Below, in pieces: positions 1 through 4,360 of a DNA stretch of 5,516 nt. Positions within the stretch are counted from its first letter, which is position 1, and every line of letters starts with the position of its first letter. The position numbers and the translations under genes were made by a program. Source of the DNA: Candidatus Hodarchaeota archaeon. GTDB lineage: Archaea; Asgardarchaeota; Heimdallarchaeia; Hodarchaeales; YT1-039. Below the pieces are notes generated by a model that did no database searches, was not told the DNA's origin, and saw only the letters and a list, made by a program, of their open reading frames with translations. The stretch is taken from assembly GCA_016840025.1 (NCBI GenBank), contig JAEOTF010000495.1, positions 1 through 5,516 on the forward strand, written 5' to 3'.

Positions 1-44
1 CAGTTAAATACGCGCATCTGAAAATTCTTTCACAATCTTTCAGG

Positions 45-54
45 ATAAATATAA
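45..54 (+). promoter_or_regulatory. Possible TATA box for the first gene
   Basis: ATAAATATAA resembles an archaeal TATA box. With usual archaeal spacing, transcription would start near position 76. That lies after the first two ATG codons of the reading frame, so a start at ATG 72 or later (for example TTG 111) fits better if this box is real. No BRE was clearly seen. Confidence 0.3.
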
Positions 55-62
55 GACTTCCA

Positions 63-764
63 ATGATGAGAATGCCCATAAATTTTCTAAAAAAGGAGGA
101 AACAGATGGATTGCTGCACAATATAATAAACGAAACCCATAAAGACTACGATTCTGTAGAGCGCGTTTATGATTGTATGGGTAGAAGTATGAAGAAAAGG
201 AAAACGCTTCTAACAGTTCCATTTTCGAAAAACGGTTTTGGCTCTAAGCGTGCCGCCAGAGGTAAGCTATATTTCAAAGACAAAAAATTGAAAAGTGTTA
301 AAGTAACTTATAAGACGACTCCTCTCTACCCAAACGCAATCGATCCTGAGGATATCAGTATTGCTGAAGCTGAAGATCAATTTATAGTTGAAGGCGAACG
401 ATTTGTAAACTACGATTTTAATGTAACTCCTTCTTCACCTCAGTTCATTTTATACTCCCTTGCATCTCCAGAAGATGCAGTTTTATGGCATGGCATTGGA
501 GCTTTTGGATCATCTCAATTAGTAAAGAGCTATAGCACAACACGTATTGCCTGTTCTAAAGGCTCTATGTTTAAAAACCTGAAGAGATATGGAGTCAGAA
601 ATAAGATTCCTTCTCAGTTCAATCTCAGTCCAGATGATTATTGGGTTCATCCTATTCATAGAAATATTGATGCTAGTATAGGTTGTGTAGAAAATTTAGA
701 AGATATTGCGAAGAGAGGGATGCGGCTCGAACCTCTCTTAACTCGCCATTATACTAGATTGTGA
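63..764 (+). CDS. Hypothetical protein, 233 residues, family not recognised
   Basis: An open frame of 233 codons ending in TGA at 762-764, with no stop and ordinary composition throughout. I do not recognise the family. The protein looks soluble: no signal peptide and no membrane segment. A basic stretch lies near residues 43-80 (MKKRKTL, SKRAARGK, FKDKKLKSVK). The second half is richer in aromatic and conserved-looking residues (WHGIGAFG near 141-148, YWVHPIHRN near 193-201, IGCVEN near 206-211), which could be a catalytic or binding core, but no named motif matches. The start is ambiguous: ATG at 63, 66 or 72 are all in frame. A strong Shine-Dalgarno-like GGAGG at 95-99 lies 11 nt before an in-frame TTG at 111, which would give 217 residues. 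The gene ends beside a CTAG-rich islet and is separated from thyX by about 157 nt. Confidence 0.6.
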   Translation: MMRMPINFLKKEETDGLLHNIINETHKDYDSVERVYDCMGRSMKKRKTLLTVPFSKNGFGSKRAARGKLYFKDKKLKSVKVTYKTTPLYPNAIDPEDISIAEAEDQFIVEGERFVNYDFNVTPSSPQFILYSLASPEDAVLWHGIGAFGSSQLVKSYSTTRIACSKGSMFKNLKRYGVRNKIPSQFNLSPDDYWVHPIHRNIDASIGCVENLEDIAKRGMRLEPLLTRHYTRL

Positions 765-889
765 GAAAAACACTAGCTAGCGTGCTAACGTAAACTCGAG
801 AAGTTGTATAAATCATAATTCGTAATAACATTATTGCGGAAAAAATTAATAAATCACTTTCTTAGAATTGGGGAGACAAGTGTTTTGGA
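765..889. other. Intergenic stretch with CTAG-rich islet
   Basis: Non-coding gap between the first gene and the thyX promoter. It starts with a GC-richer islet at about 772-798 containing CTAGCTAGCG, TGCTAACG and CTCGAG, then becomes AT-rich. No RNA gene or convincing reading frame is seen. Confidence 0.5.
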
Positions 890-897
890 TTATAAAC
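890..897 (+). promoter_or_regulatory. TATA box of thyX
   Basis: TTATAAAC is centred about 28 nt upstream of ATG 922. This is the spacing expected between an archaeal TATA box and the transcription start, so the mRNA probably begins at or just before ATG 922 (leaderless or nearly so). That favours 922 over the in-frame ATG at 934. Confidence 0.5.
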
Positions 898-899
898 TA

Positions 900-916
900 A
901 TGCTTTTTCAAAGCAT
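900..916. promoter_or_regulatory. 17-bp palindrome in thyX promoter, possible operator
   Basis: ATGCTTT-TTC-AAAGCAT is a perfect inverted repeat with 7-bp arms and a 3-nt centre. It sits between the TATA box and the thyX start, ending 5 nt before ATG 922. A protein bound here could block the preinitiation complex, so a repressor site is a reasonable inference. If transcription instead starts upstream, it would form a small hairpin in the leader. No regulator is encoded in the window. Confidence 0.4.
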
Positions 917-921
917 CAAAA

Positions 922-1569
922 ATGGTAAGTAGCATGGAAGTAGAATTGAAGGAATATACGAGAAATGGTATACATTTGATTGCGGAAGCCGTGAGAGTAA
1001 CTGGACCCTTCTTTAACGATATTCCAGATGATAGGTTAGTTCGAAAAATGGTAAAACATGATTTTGGCTCTACGTTAGAGCACGTATCTTTTACATTTGA
1101 ACTTAAAGATATTTCAATTGCTTTAAGTAGGGAATTATTAGAACATAGAATGGCTTCACACACAGCTAAATCGACACGATATGTTTCTCAAGCTCGAGGA
1201 TTGCCCTTCTATATGCCGCCCGAGATAGATGGAAAACTAAGAGAAAAAGTGGAAAACCATGTTAAAGAAATATGGGAGTTATATAAACAATTGGAGAGAG
1301 ACATAAATAGAGAAGCGGCCAGGTATATTCTTCCAATGGGATTAAAATGTACGTATGTTTGGACAGTTAATTGCAGGTCTTTGATGAACTTTTTAAGGTT
1401 AAGATTGTGTATAAACGCAGCTCCTGAAATGCAGGAGTTGGCAAGAAAAATAAAAACGATAGTAATTAAACAATATCCAGAAATCTTTGAAAACGTTGAT
1501 TGTAGAGGACATCAGTGGGGAGTTTGCCCTGAGCCCCATAAGAGGAGCTGTCATAAATATCCGACTTAG
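922..1569 (+). CDS. thyX: Flavin-dependent thymidylate synthase ThyX
   Basis: Converts dUMP to dTMP using methylene-tetrahydrofolate (or an archaeal folate analogue), NAD(P)H and FAD; cytosolic homotetramer in the known family. The 215-residue length is typical. Visible signatures: the FGSTLEH segment with His54 and FTFEL (about 48-60), then the ThyX motif ELLEHRMASHTAKSTRY (71-87), which keeps His75, Arg76, Ser84, Arg86 and Tyr87. Later come REAARYILP (130-138) and NFLRLR (156-161) followed by APEMQELA, which match the C-terminal nucleotide- and flavin-binding region. Oddities: the canonical motif begins RHR but here reads EHR, and the Glu usually two residues before the serine is Ala82. The C-terminus carries a Cys/His cluster (Cys194, His197, Cys202, His206, Cys210, His211), perhaps structural. 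ATG 922 fits the TATA spacing, while ATG 934 gives an N-terminus closer to family practice. Monocistronic. Confidence 0.93.
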   Translation: MVSSMEVELKEYTRNGIHLIAEAVRVTGPFFNDIPDDRLVRKMVKHDFGSTLEHVSFTFELKDISIALSRELLEHRMASHTAKSTRYVSQARGLPFYMPPEIDGKLREKVENHVKEIWELYKQLERDINREAARYILPMGLKCTYVWTVNCRSLMNFLRLRLCINAAPEMQELARKIKTIVIKQYPEIFENVDCRGHQWGVCPEPHKRSCHKYPT

Positions 1570-1728
1570 AAAGAATTGGAGACATTTGAAGAAGGAAAAA
1601 GATAAAGAATTATGACAGTTAGCTATTATGATTACATACAGACTCAATTTATCTGTCTAATTAATCGATACATATATAAGTGTGAATATAGATCTTTTTG
1701 CTCTATAATTTTTTAGGACTGATTTGTA
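1570..1728. other. Gap after thyX: T-rich tracts, possible TATA box
   Basis: Mostly AT-rich non-coding DNA. T-runs at about 1694-1698 and 1709-1714 could end the thyX transcript in archaeal fashion. ATATATAAG at 1672-1680 resembles a TATA box and would start a transcript near 1703, upstream of the lysine-rich small frame. No RNA gene is recognised. Confidence 0.35.
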
Positions 1729-1809
1729 TTGGGAAAAGATAAAAAAAACAATATGGCTAGTAAGAAGAAAAAGAAAAAGAAAATAGATAAACAGAAAAAC
1801 CATATGTAA
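1729..1809 (+). CDS. Possible lysine-rich microprotein (26 residues)
   Basis: A short frame from TTG 1729 (GGA AAA GAT follows) to TAA at 1807-1809, with an internal ATG at 1753. It encodes MGKDKKNNMAS followed by seven lysines and IDKQKNHM. More than half of the residues are lysine. A TATA-like box at 1672-1680 lies about 50 nt upstream. A highly basic peptide like this could bind nucleic acid, but A-rich DNA produces lysine runs by chance and the frame is very short. Kept as a weak candidate only. Confidence 0.25.
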   Translation: MGKDKKNNMASKKKKKKKIDKQKNHM

Positions 1810-1853
1810 TTATACAGAATCTAACATGTACCTTGGTTATTTTATTTCAATAG
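1810..1853. other. Short non-coding spacer
   Basis: AT-rich spacer between the lysine-rich small frame and the promoter of the hydrolase gene. Together with 1570-1728 it makes up most of the 311-nt interval between thyX and the hydrolase. Nothing else is recognised here. Confidence 0.3.
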
Positions 1854-1860
1854 TTTATAT
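1854..1860 (+). promoter_or_regulatory. TATA box of the hydrolase gene
   Basis: TTTATAT is centred about 24 nt upstream of ATG 1881. The spacing suggests a leaderless transcript beginning at or near the start codon. No Shine-Dalgarno sequence precedes the ATG, which agrees. Confidence 0.45.
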
Positions 1861-1880
1861 TTTTATGGGTTGATTATAGT

Positions 1881-2486
1881 ATGTTCTTCAAGCAGATTAA
1901 ACACGTTGGAGATAATTTTTCATATATTCTTGCGGATGATACTTCTAAAGAGGCTGTAGTTATTGATCCAAGTTTTAATGCTACGACCATAATTCAATTA
2001 GCAAATAGACAGAATTTTAGAATAAAATATGTAATTAATACCCATCATCACAGGGATCATACTGAAGGCAATAAACAGATACGATCAAACTACAACTCTA
2101 AAATTGTTGCTCACAAACTGTCTAAAAACGCTAAAGATATGAATGTAGGCGAAGGAGACGTATTGAAAGTTAGTGAAATATGCATTAAAGTATTTCACAC
2201 ACCAGGACATACACCCGATAGTATTTGTTTACTTGTCAATAAAAAACTTATGTCAGGAGACACCCTATTTATTGGAGAATGCGGAAGGACAGATATTTCT
2301 GGTGGTAACTCAAAAGACATGTATTACAGCTTAAATAGGTTGAAAACACTCGACGATGACATAGTAGTATATCCTGGCCATGATTACGGAAATAAACCCT
2401 ATTCAACAATCGGAGAAGAGAAGCAAACAAATTATACACTAGAGAAACGTTCTCTAAAAGAATTCATAGAATTCATGAAAGAATAA
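1881..2486 (+). CDS. Metallo-beta-lactamase-fold hydrolase (glyoxalase II / persulfide dioxygenase-like)
   Basis: A 201-residue single-domain protein with all metal ligands of the fold: THHHRDH at 54-60 (His55, His57, Asp59, His60), HTPGH at 106-110 (His110), GDTLF at 126-130 (Asp127) and YPGHDYG at 164-170 (His167). The segment ECGRTDISGG (133-142) and the tail PYSTIGEEKQTN are typical of the glyoxalase II-like branch that includes ETHE1-type persulfide dioxygenases. Possible reactions are hydrolysis of S-acyl-thiol thioesters or oxidation of persulfides; the sequence alone does not decide. ETHE1 enzymes use one iron, glyoxalase II two metals, and the full ligand set is present here. No signal peptide, so cytosolic. 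Start chosen at ATG 1881 because it begins right at the conserved N-terminus and has a TATA box at leaderless distance. It stands alone, with a CTAG-rich islet just after its stop. Confidence 0.9.
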   Translation: MFFKQIKHVGDNFSYILADDTSKEAVVIDPSFNATTIIQLANRQNFRIKYVINTHHHRDHTEGNKQIRSNYNSKIVAHKLSKNAKDMNVGEGDVLKVSEICIKVFHTPGHTPDSICLLVNKKLMSGDTLFIGECGRTDISGGNSKDMYYSLNRLKTLDDDIVVYPGHDYGNKPYSTIGEEKQTNYTLEKRSLKEFIEFMKE

Positions 2487-2499
2487 TCAGCTTTCGTGT

Positions 2500-2530
2500 G
2501 AGTGCGCGGACATAGGGAGCTAGCTAGCTT
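2500..2530. repeat. CTAG/GCGC islet with 12-bp palindrome
   Basis: Following the hydrolase gene, GTGCGCGG is succeeded by AGCTAGCTAGCT (2518-2529), a perfect 12-bp palindrome. It is GC-richer than its surroundings and resembles islets elsewhere in the window. It could form a hairpin in the 3' end of the hydrolase transcript, though no T-run follows. Confidence 0.45.
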
Positions 2531-2559
2531 AAATTCAGAAATTACGGAATAATAAATTA

Positions 2560-2565
2560 TTTATA
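2560..2565 (+). promoter_or_regulatory. TATA-like box before the zinc-ribbon frame
   Basis: TTTATA within ATTATTTATACAA. Usual spacing puts the transcription start near 2589, some 14 nt before ATG 2603. That ATG would be the natural start of the zinc-ribbon protein if the frame were repaired. Confidence 0.35.
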
Positions 2566-2592
2566 CAACGTCTTGATATTGGGAAATCATAA

Positions 2593-2820
2593 ACATCTGA
2601 GGATGGATTTCAAACGCCTCAAAACTATATCTGTAAAGGATGTGACTACATCTATGAAACTGATTGGTTTGTCCCTCCCAATCCAAAAGCCAAGTATAAA
2701 CCCACTGCGGGAATCCACGATCTCTATAAACATTATGAAGGTACATGTCCAAAGTGTGGTAAAAAAATCGATCGTAATATCTCGTCCAGAAATTTTACTA
2801 GAAAGGGAATCGTTATCTAA
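2593..2820 (+). pseudogene. Small zinc-ribbon protein, frameshifted or lacking a start codon
   Basis: The frame open from 2593 to TAA at 2818-2820 encodes a clear two-knuckle zinc ribbon: YICKGCDYIYETDW, a proline-rich linker (VPPNPKAKYKPTAG), then YEGTCPKCGKKIDRN and a basic tail ending RKGIVI. The two CxxC pairs are about 36 residues apart. There is no ATG, GTG or TTG anywhere in this frame and an in-frame TAA at 2590-2592 closes it upstream. ATG 2603-2605 lies one frame off, exactly where translation should begin. One added base just after it (ATG GAN TTT CAA ACG) would join it to the ribbon, giving about 72 residues. So a one-base deletion near 2606-2608 is the simplest explanation, a natural mutation or a sequencing error. 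The intact family is probably a small zinc-binding protein of unknown role. The overlapping longer frame from 2573 lacks any motif and is a shadow. Confidence 0.65.
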
Positions 2821-2843
2821 TCGAATACACATATATGAGGCTT

Positions 2844-2900
2844 TAGCTAGCTAGTATTTATTACGCCCACGTTAGTTAGGACGTGTACTCGCGTACCGAT
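2844..2900. repeat. CTAG-rich islet with small inverted repeats
   Basis: TAGCTAGCTAG (2844-2854) is followed by CACGT/ACGTG inverted arms (2868-2872 and 2881-2885) and by GTAC-TCGC-GTAC (2884-2897 region). It lies between the zinc-ribbon frame and the convergent acyltransferase gene. No coding potential is seen. It may be another member of the dispersed islets, or a bidirectional transcription-end structure. Confidence 0.4.
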
Positions 2901-2950
2901 GTCAGTCTTATCGATTCTAAATTAAAAGCATGTAGAAAGATTCGCCTGTA

Positions 2951-3796
2951 TTAGTGCACGCTTATTTTGTTTCTACTGGGAATCTTCATGTTTTGTACAA
3001 ATATCTTATATGTTGATTGGGCAAACCATTTTTCCTTAAATCGTCTCAGCTTTGGTTCTCCACATGCAGATCCAACATCCAGCCATTTGTAGCCATTTTC
3101 TTTTGCGTATTTTATGTTTTCGTACATTAGAAAATCTGATAGTCCAGGTATTTTAAGGTAAATTCCAAGCGGCACTATCATGATTTTTTTGTTCTCAAAA
3201 AAGTCGATAATATCAAAACCAATTAGTTTGTCGTCTTTATATACTTCCATCATCATTCCATGATTGTGTTCTCTTAAGAATCTTTCTAAAGATAGCATTT
3301 CTTCAAAATCCCAAGCATCGTATTTTCGACGGGTCATGTGTCTAGAAAGAATATATATGTGGCTTGAGCCAAAATTCTTGCTTAGTTTTGCGTAGTAGCC
3401 GCTTTTGTTTGCTTGATTAATCCTGTATCGAATACTTTTATACTTTTTTCCTTTCAAGTCAATATCAAACTGATTTACATTGATATGATAGTCTAAAACA
3501 GAATACGTTAGCGTGGTATTTGGGAGGTTATTCAAGAGTTCAGGAGTAATTATGTTGAGTGTTTTTATAGGCATTTTTGATAAATATTGTACGCATTTCA
3601 ATCTGTCTTCTTGATCTTTTTTTAAACCAAATAGTACGACATCTGCCTCCTCATATTTGCTTGTAAAAACTGGATAATTGTCATTGAATAGTTCTGTTTT
3701 ATAAGCGACAGTTGAATACAAGCAGAGAAGATGTTCGCACATGTATCCCTCTCTTTGGGCTACTTCTATTTCATATTTATTGAGAGCCTTAAGCAT
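2951..3796 (-). CDS. GNAT/FemAB-like acyl- or aminoacyltransferase
   Basis: A 281-residue soluble protein resembling the GNAT-fold families that include FemAB-type and DUF2156-type proteins, which transfer acyl or aminoacyl groups. Seen: LKGKKYKSIRYRINQANKSGY (about 114-134), the lysine/arginine-rich segment typical at the junction between two GNAT-like halves; a beta-strand pattern MMMEVYKDDKLIGFDIID (181-198); and the C-terminal hallmark NGYKWLDVGSACGEPKLRRFKEKWFA (about 234-259), matching the G-x-x-W-x-D-x-G ... L-x-x-F-K-x-K pattern. The N-terminal third (1-110) is poorly conserved. The acceptor is unknown: archaea lack murein, so lipid, protein or cell-surface polysaccharide are possibilities. 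Start ATG 3794-3796 is preceded by a GAGGT Shine-Dalgarno motif 6 nt away. It is transcribed opposite to all its neighbours, alone. Confidence 0.65.
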   Translation of the reverse strand: MLKALNKYEIEVAQREGYMCEHLLCLYSTVAYKTELFNDNYPVFTSKYEEADVVLFGLKKDQEDRLKCVQYLSKMPIKTLNIITPELLNNLPNTTLTYSVLDYHINVNQFDIDLKGKKYKSIRYRINQANKSGYYAKLSKNFGSSHIYILSRHMTRRKYDAWDFEEMLSLERFLREHNHGMMMEVYKDDKLIGFDIIDFFENKKIMIVPLGIYLKIPGLSDFLMYENIKYAKENGYKWLDVGSACGEPKLRRFKEKWFAQSTYKIFVQNMKIPSRNKISVH

Positions 3797-3804
3797 GATT
3801 GTAC

Positions 3805-3820
3805 CTCATTGTTTAATGAG
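3805..3820 (-). promoter_or_regulatory. Leader hairpin overlapping the acyltransferase ribosome binding site
   Basis: Read on the minus strand, CTCATT-AAAC-AATGAG is a perfect 6-bp inverted repeat with a 4-nt loop. The second arm supplies the GAG of the GAGGT ribosome binding site (GT follows at 3804-3803), and the start codon comes 6 nt later. Folding would partly hide the ribosome binding site. The stem is short and AT-rich, so the effect is uncertain. Confidence 0.35.
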
Positions 3821-4012
3821 TAACAAATAGAATGTTGGTTAGAATTGTTTATGTGTTTTATGGAGAATGCACTATTTTTTAAATATCTAGCGCGCACTAA
3901 AAAATGAGTGAAGTTTAGTTGATAATTTACATAGATTCATCATTTGCTTTAATATAGTTTTATTCCTAGGAAGTCTTTTATTTCTTTCCTCGTTTTATTG
4001 TACCTGTCTTGG
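3821..4012. other. Non-coding region between divergent units
   Basis: AT-rich and without convincing genes. It contains a small islet CTAGCGCGC at 3887-3895, an AT-rich run at 3875-3886 that could hold the acyltransferase promoter on the minus strand, CCTAGG at 3966-3971, and a pyrimidine-rich tract at about 3974-4010. A TATA-like TTTAATATAG near 3950-3959 faces the oxidoreductase remnant but is about 95 nt from its start. Confidence 0.4.
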
Positions 4013-4046
4013 TTTAGCTAGTTAGCTGGTGCGCAATACGAGCGTG
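4013..4046. repeat. CTAG/GCGC islet immediately before the delta-subunit stub
   Basis: Holds TTTAGCTAGTTAGCTGG followed by GCGCAATACG (4031-4040) and AGCGTG. It ends about 5 nt before the TTG start of the stub, so it sits where the native promoter or ribosome binding site would be. The 10-mer GCGCAATACG recurs exactly at 4136-4145 across the stub. Confidence 0.5.
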
Positions 4047-4051
4047 ATGCT

Positions 4052-4162
4052 TTGAAAAGAGTACTTATTAATGGAGATTTATGTAAGGGATGTCTAATCT
4101 GTCTAAAATTTTGTAAACATATGGTTCTAGCGCGCGCGCAATACGCATTGCGAGGGAATTAA
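4052..4162 (+). pseudogene. korD: Truncated 2-oxoacid:ferredoxin oxidoreductase delta (ferredoxin-like) subunit
   Basis: From TTG 4052 the frame reads MKRVLINGDLCKGCLICLKFCK, then HMVLA, and after that changes to unrelated residues (RAQYALRGN) and stops at TAA 4160-4162, 36 residues in all. The CxxCxxCxxxC motif (Cys11, 14, 17, 21) and the INxDLCKGC opening are characteristic of the small delta subunit that carries two [4Fe-4S] clusters in archaeal 2-oxoglutarate, 2-oxoisovalerate and pyruvate:ferredoxin oxidoreductases. Only the first cluster motif is left; the second, near the C-terminus of a normal subunit of roughly 70-90 residues, is missing, and the Pro usual after the fourth Cys is Lys. 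Native sequence seems to end at about 4129, where the GC-rich tract begins. The 2-oxoglutarate assignment (KorD) is inferred from adjacency to sucC. Confidence 0.7.
4127..4153. repeat. Junction islet with hairpin between the two oxidoreductase remnants
   Basis: CTAGCGCGCGCGC (4127-4139) runs into CGCAAT-ACGC-ATTGCG (4137-4152), a perfect 6-bp inverted repeat. It contains the 10-mer GCGCAATACG also found before the stub and the 9-mer CTAGCGCGC also found at 3887-3895. It lies exactly where delta homology stops and gamma homology starts, making it the likely scar of an insertion or deletion. Part of the second arm may be native gamma sequence (IA of IARELIG). Confidence 0.55.
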
Positions 4163-4347
4163 TTGGTAAAAGTATAATTGCAAATATTATAATGCTTGGA
4201 GCAGTAGCAGGTTTAACAAAATTGGTATCCCAAAGGGCTTTAAAAAAGGCTATACTAAACAGTGTCCCCGGGGGAACAGTGGGTACAAATATTATGGCCC
4301 TCGAAAAAGGATTTGAATATGCTACCACCTTAGAATCTAGGAGTTAG
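4144..4347 (+). pseudogene. korC: C-terminal fragment of 2-oxoacid:ferredoxin oxidoreductase gamma subunit
   Basis: In a frame different from the delta stub, the sequence reads RIARELIGKSIIANIIMLGA, then VAGLTKLVSQ, a helix RALKKAILNSVP, then GGTVGTNIMALEKGFEYATT and a stop at 4345-4347. This is the hallmark end of the gamma (POR/KOR-type) domain: an ANxxMLGA segment, a (K/E)AI..SVP..T...N..A...G pattern and the end of the protein. About 67 codons remain of a domain usually near 180 residues. The frame has no start codon of its own upstream that would make a normal protein (TAA at 4114-4116). It ends 13 nt before sucC and would have been the last gene of the operon. The fragment keeps its reading frame well, so its truncation may be recent. 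Confidence 0.78.
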
Positions 4348-4351
4348 GCGG
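4346..4351 (+). promoter_or_regulatory. Ribosome binding site candidate for sucC
   Basis: AGGCGG lies 9 nt before TTG 4361 and overlaps the stop of the gamma fragment, consistent with former translational linkage. A second purine motif, AGGAG at 4339-4343, is 17 nt away and less well placed. Together they support TTG as the start. Confidence 0.4.
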
Positions 4352-4360
4352 CTTTTCTCA

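Noticed and set aside
106..123. Short ATG frame (MDCCTI) just after GGAGG
   Set aside because: Only six codons and inside the larger frame; the purine run is also explained by Lys-Lys-Glu-Glu codons.
638..725. L,D-transpeptidase-like reading of the IGCVEN segment in the first gene
   Set aside because: The HxxxxxxxSHGCxR pattern is not present; a lone GC pair is not evidence.
2518..2529. AGCTAGCTAGCT as an intrinsic terminator of the hydrolase gene
   Set aside because: No T-run follows, and archaeal termination depends mainly on T-rich tracts; kept as a repeat instead.
2573..2854. 93-codon plus-strand frame overlapping the zinc ribbon
   Set aside because: It shows no motif, ends inside a CTAG islet, and another frame over the same bases has two clear CxxC knuckles.
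3851..3907. 18-codon plus-strand frame (MCFMENALFF...)
   Set aside because: Too short, without a ribosome binding site, and it runs through an islet; likely chance.
4068..4328. 86-codon frame on the minus strand
   Set aside because: It is the antisense shadow of the oxidoreductase remnants; the plus strand carries the CxxCxxCxxxC and ANxxMLGA motifs.
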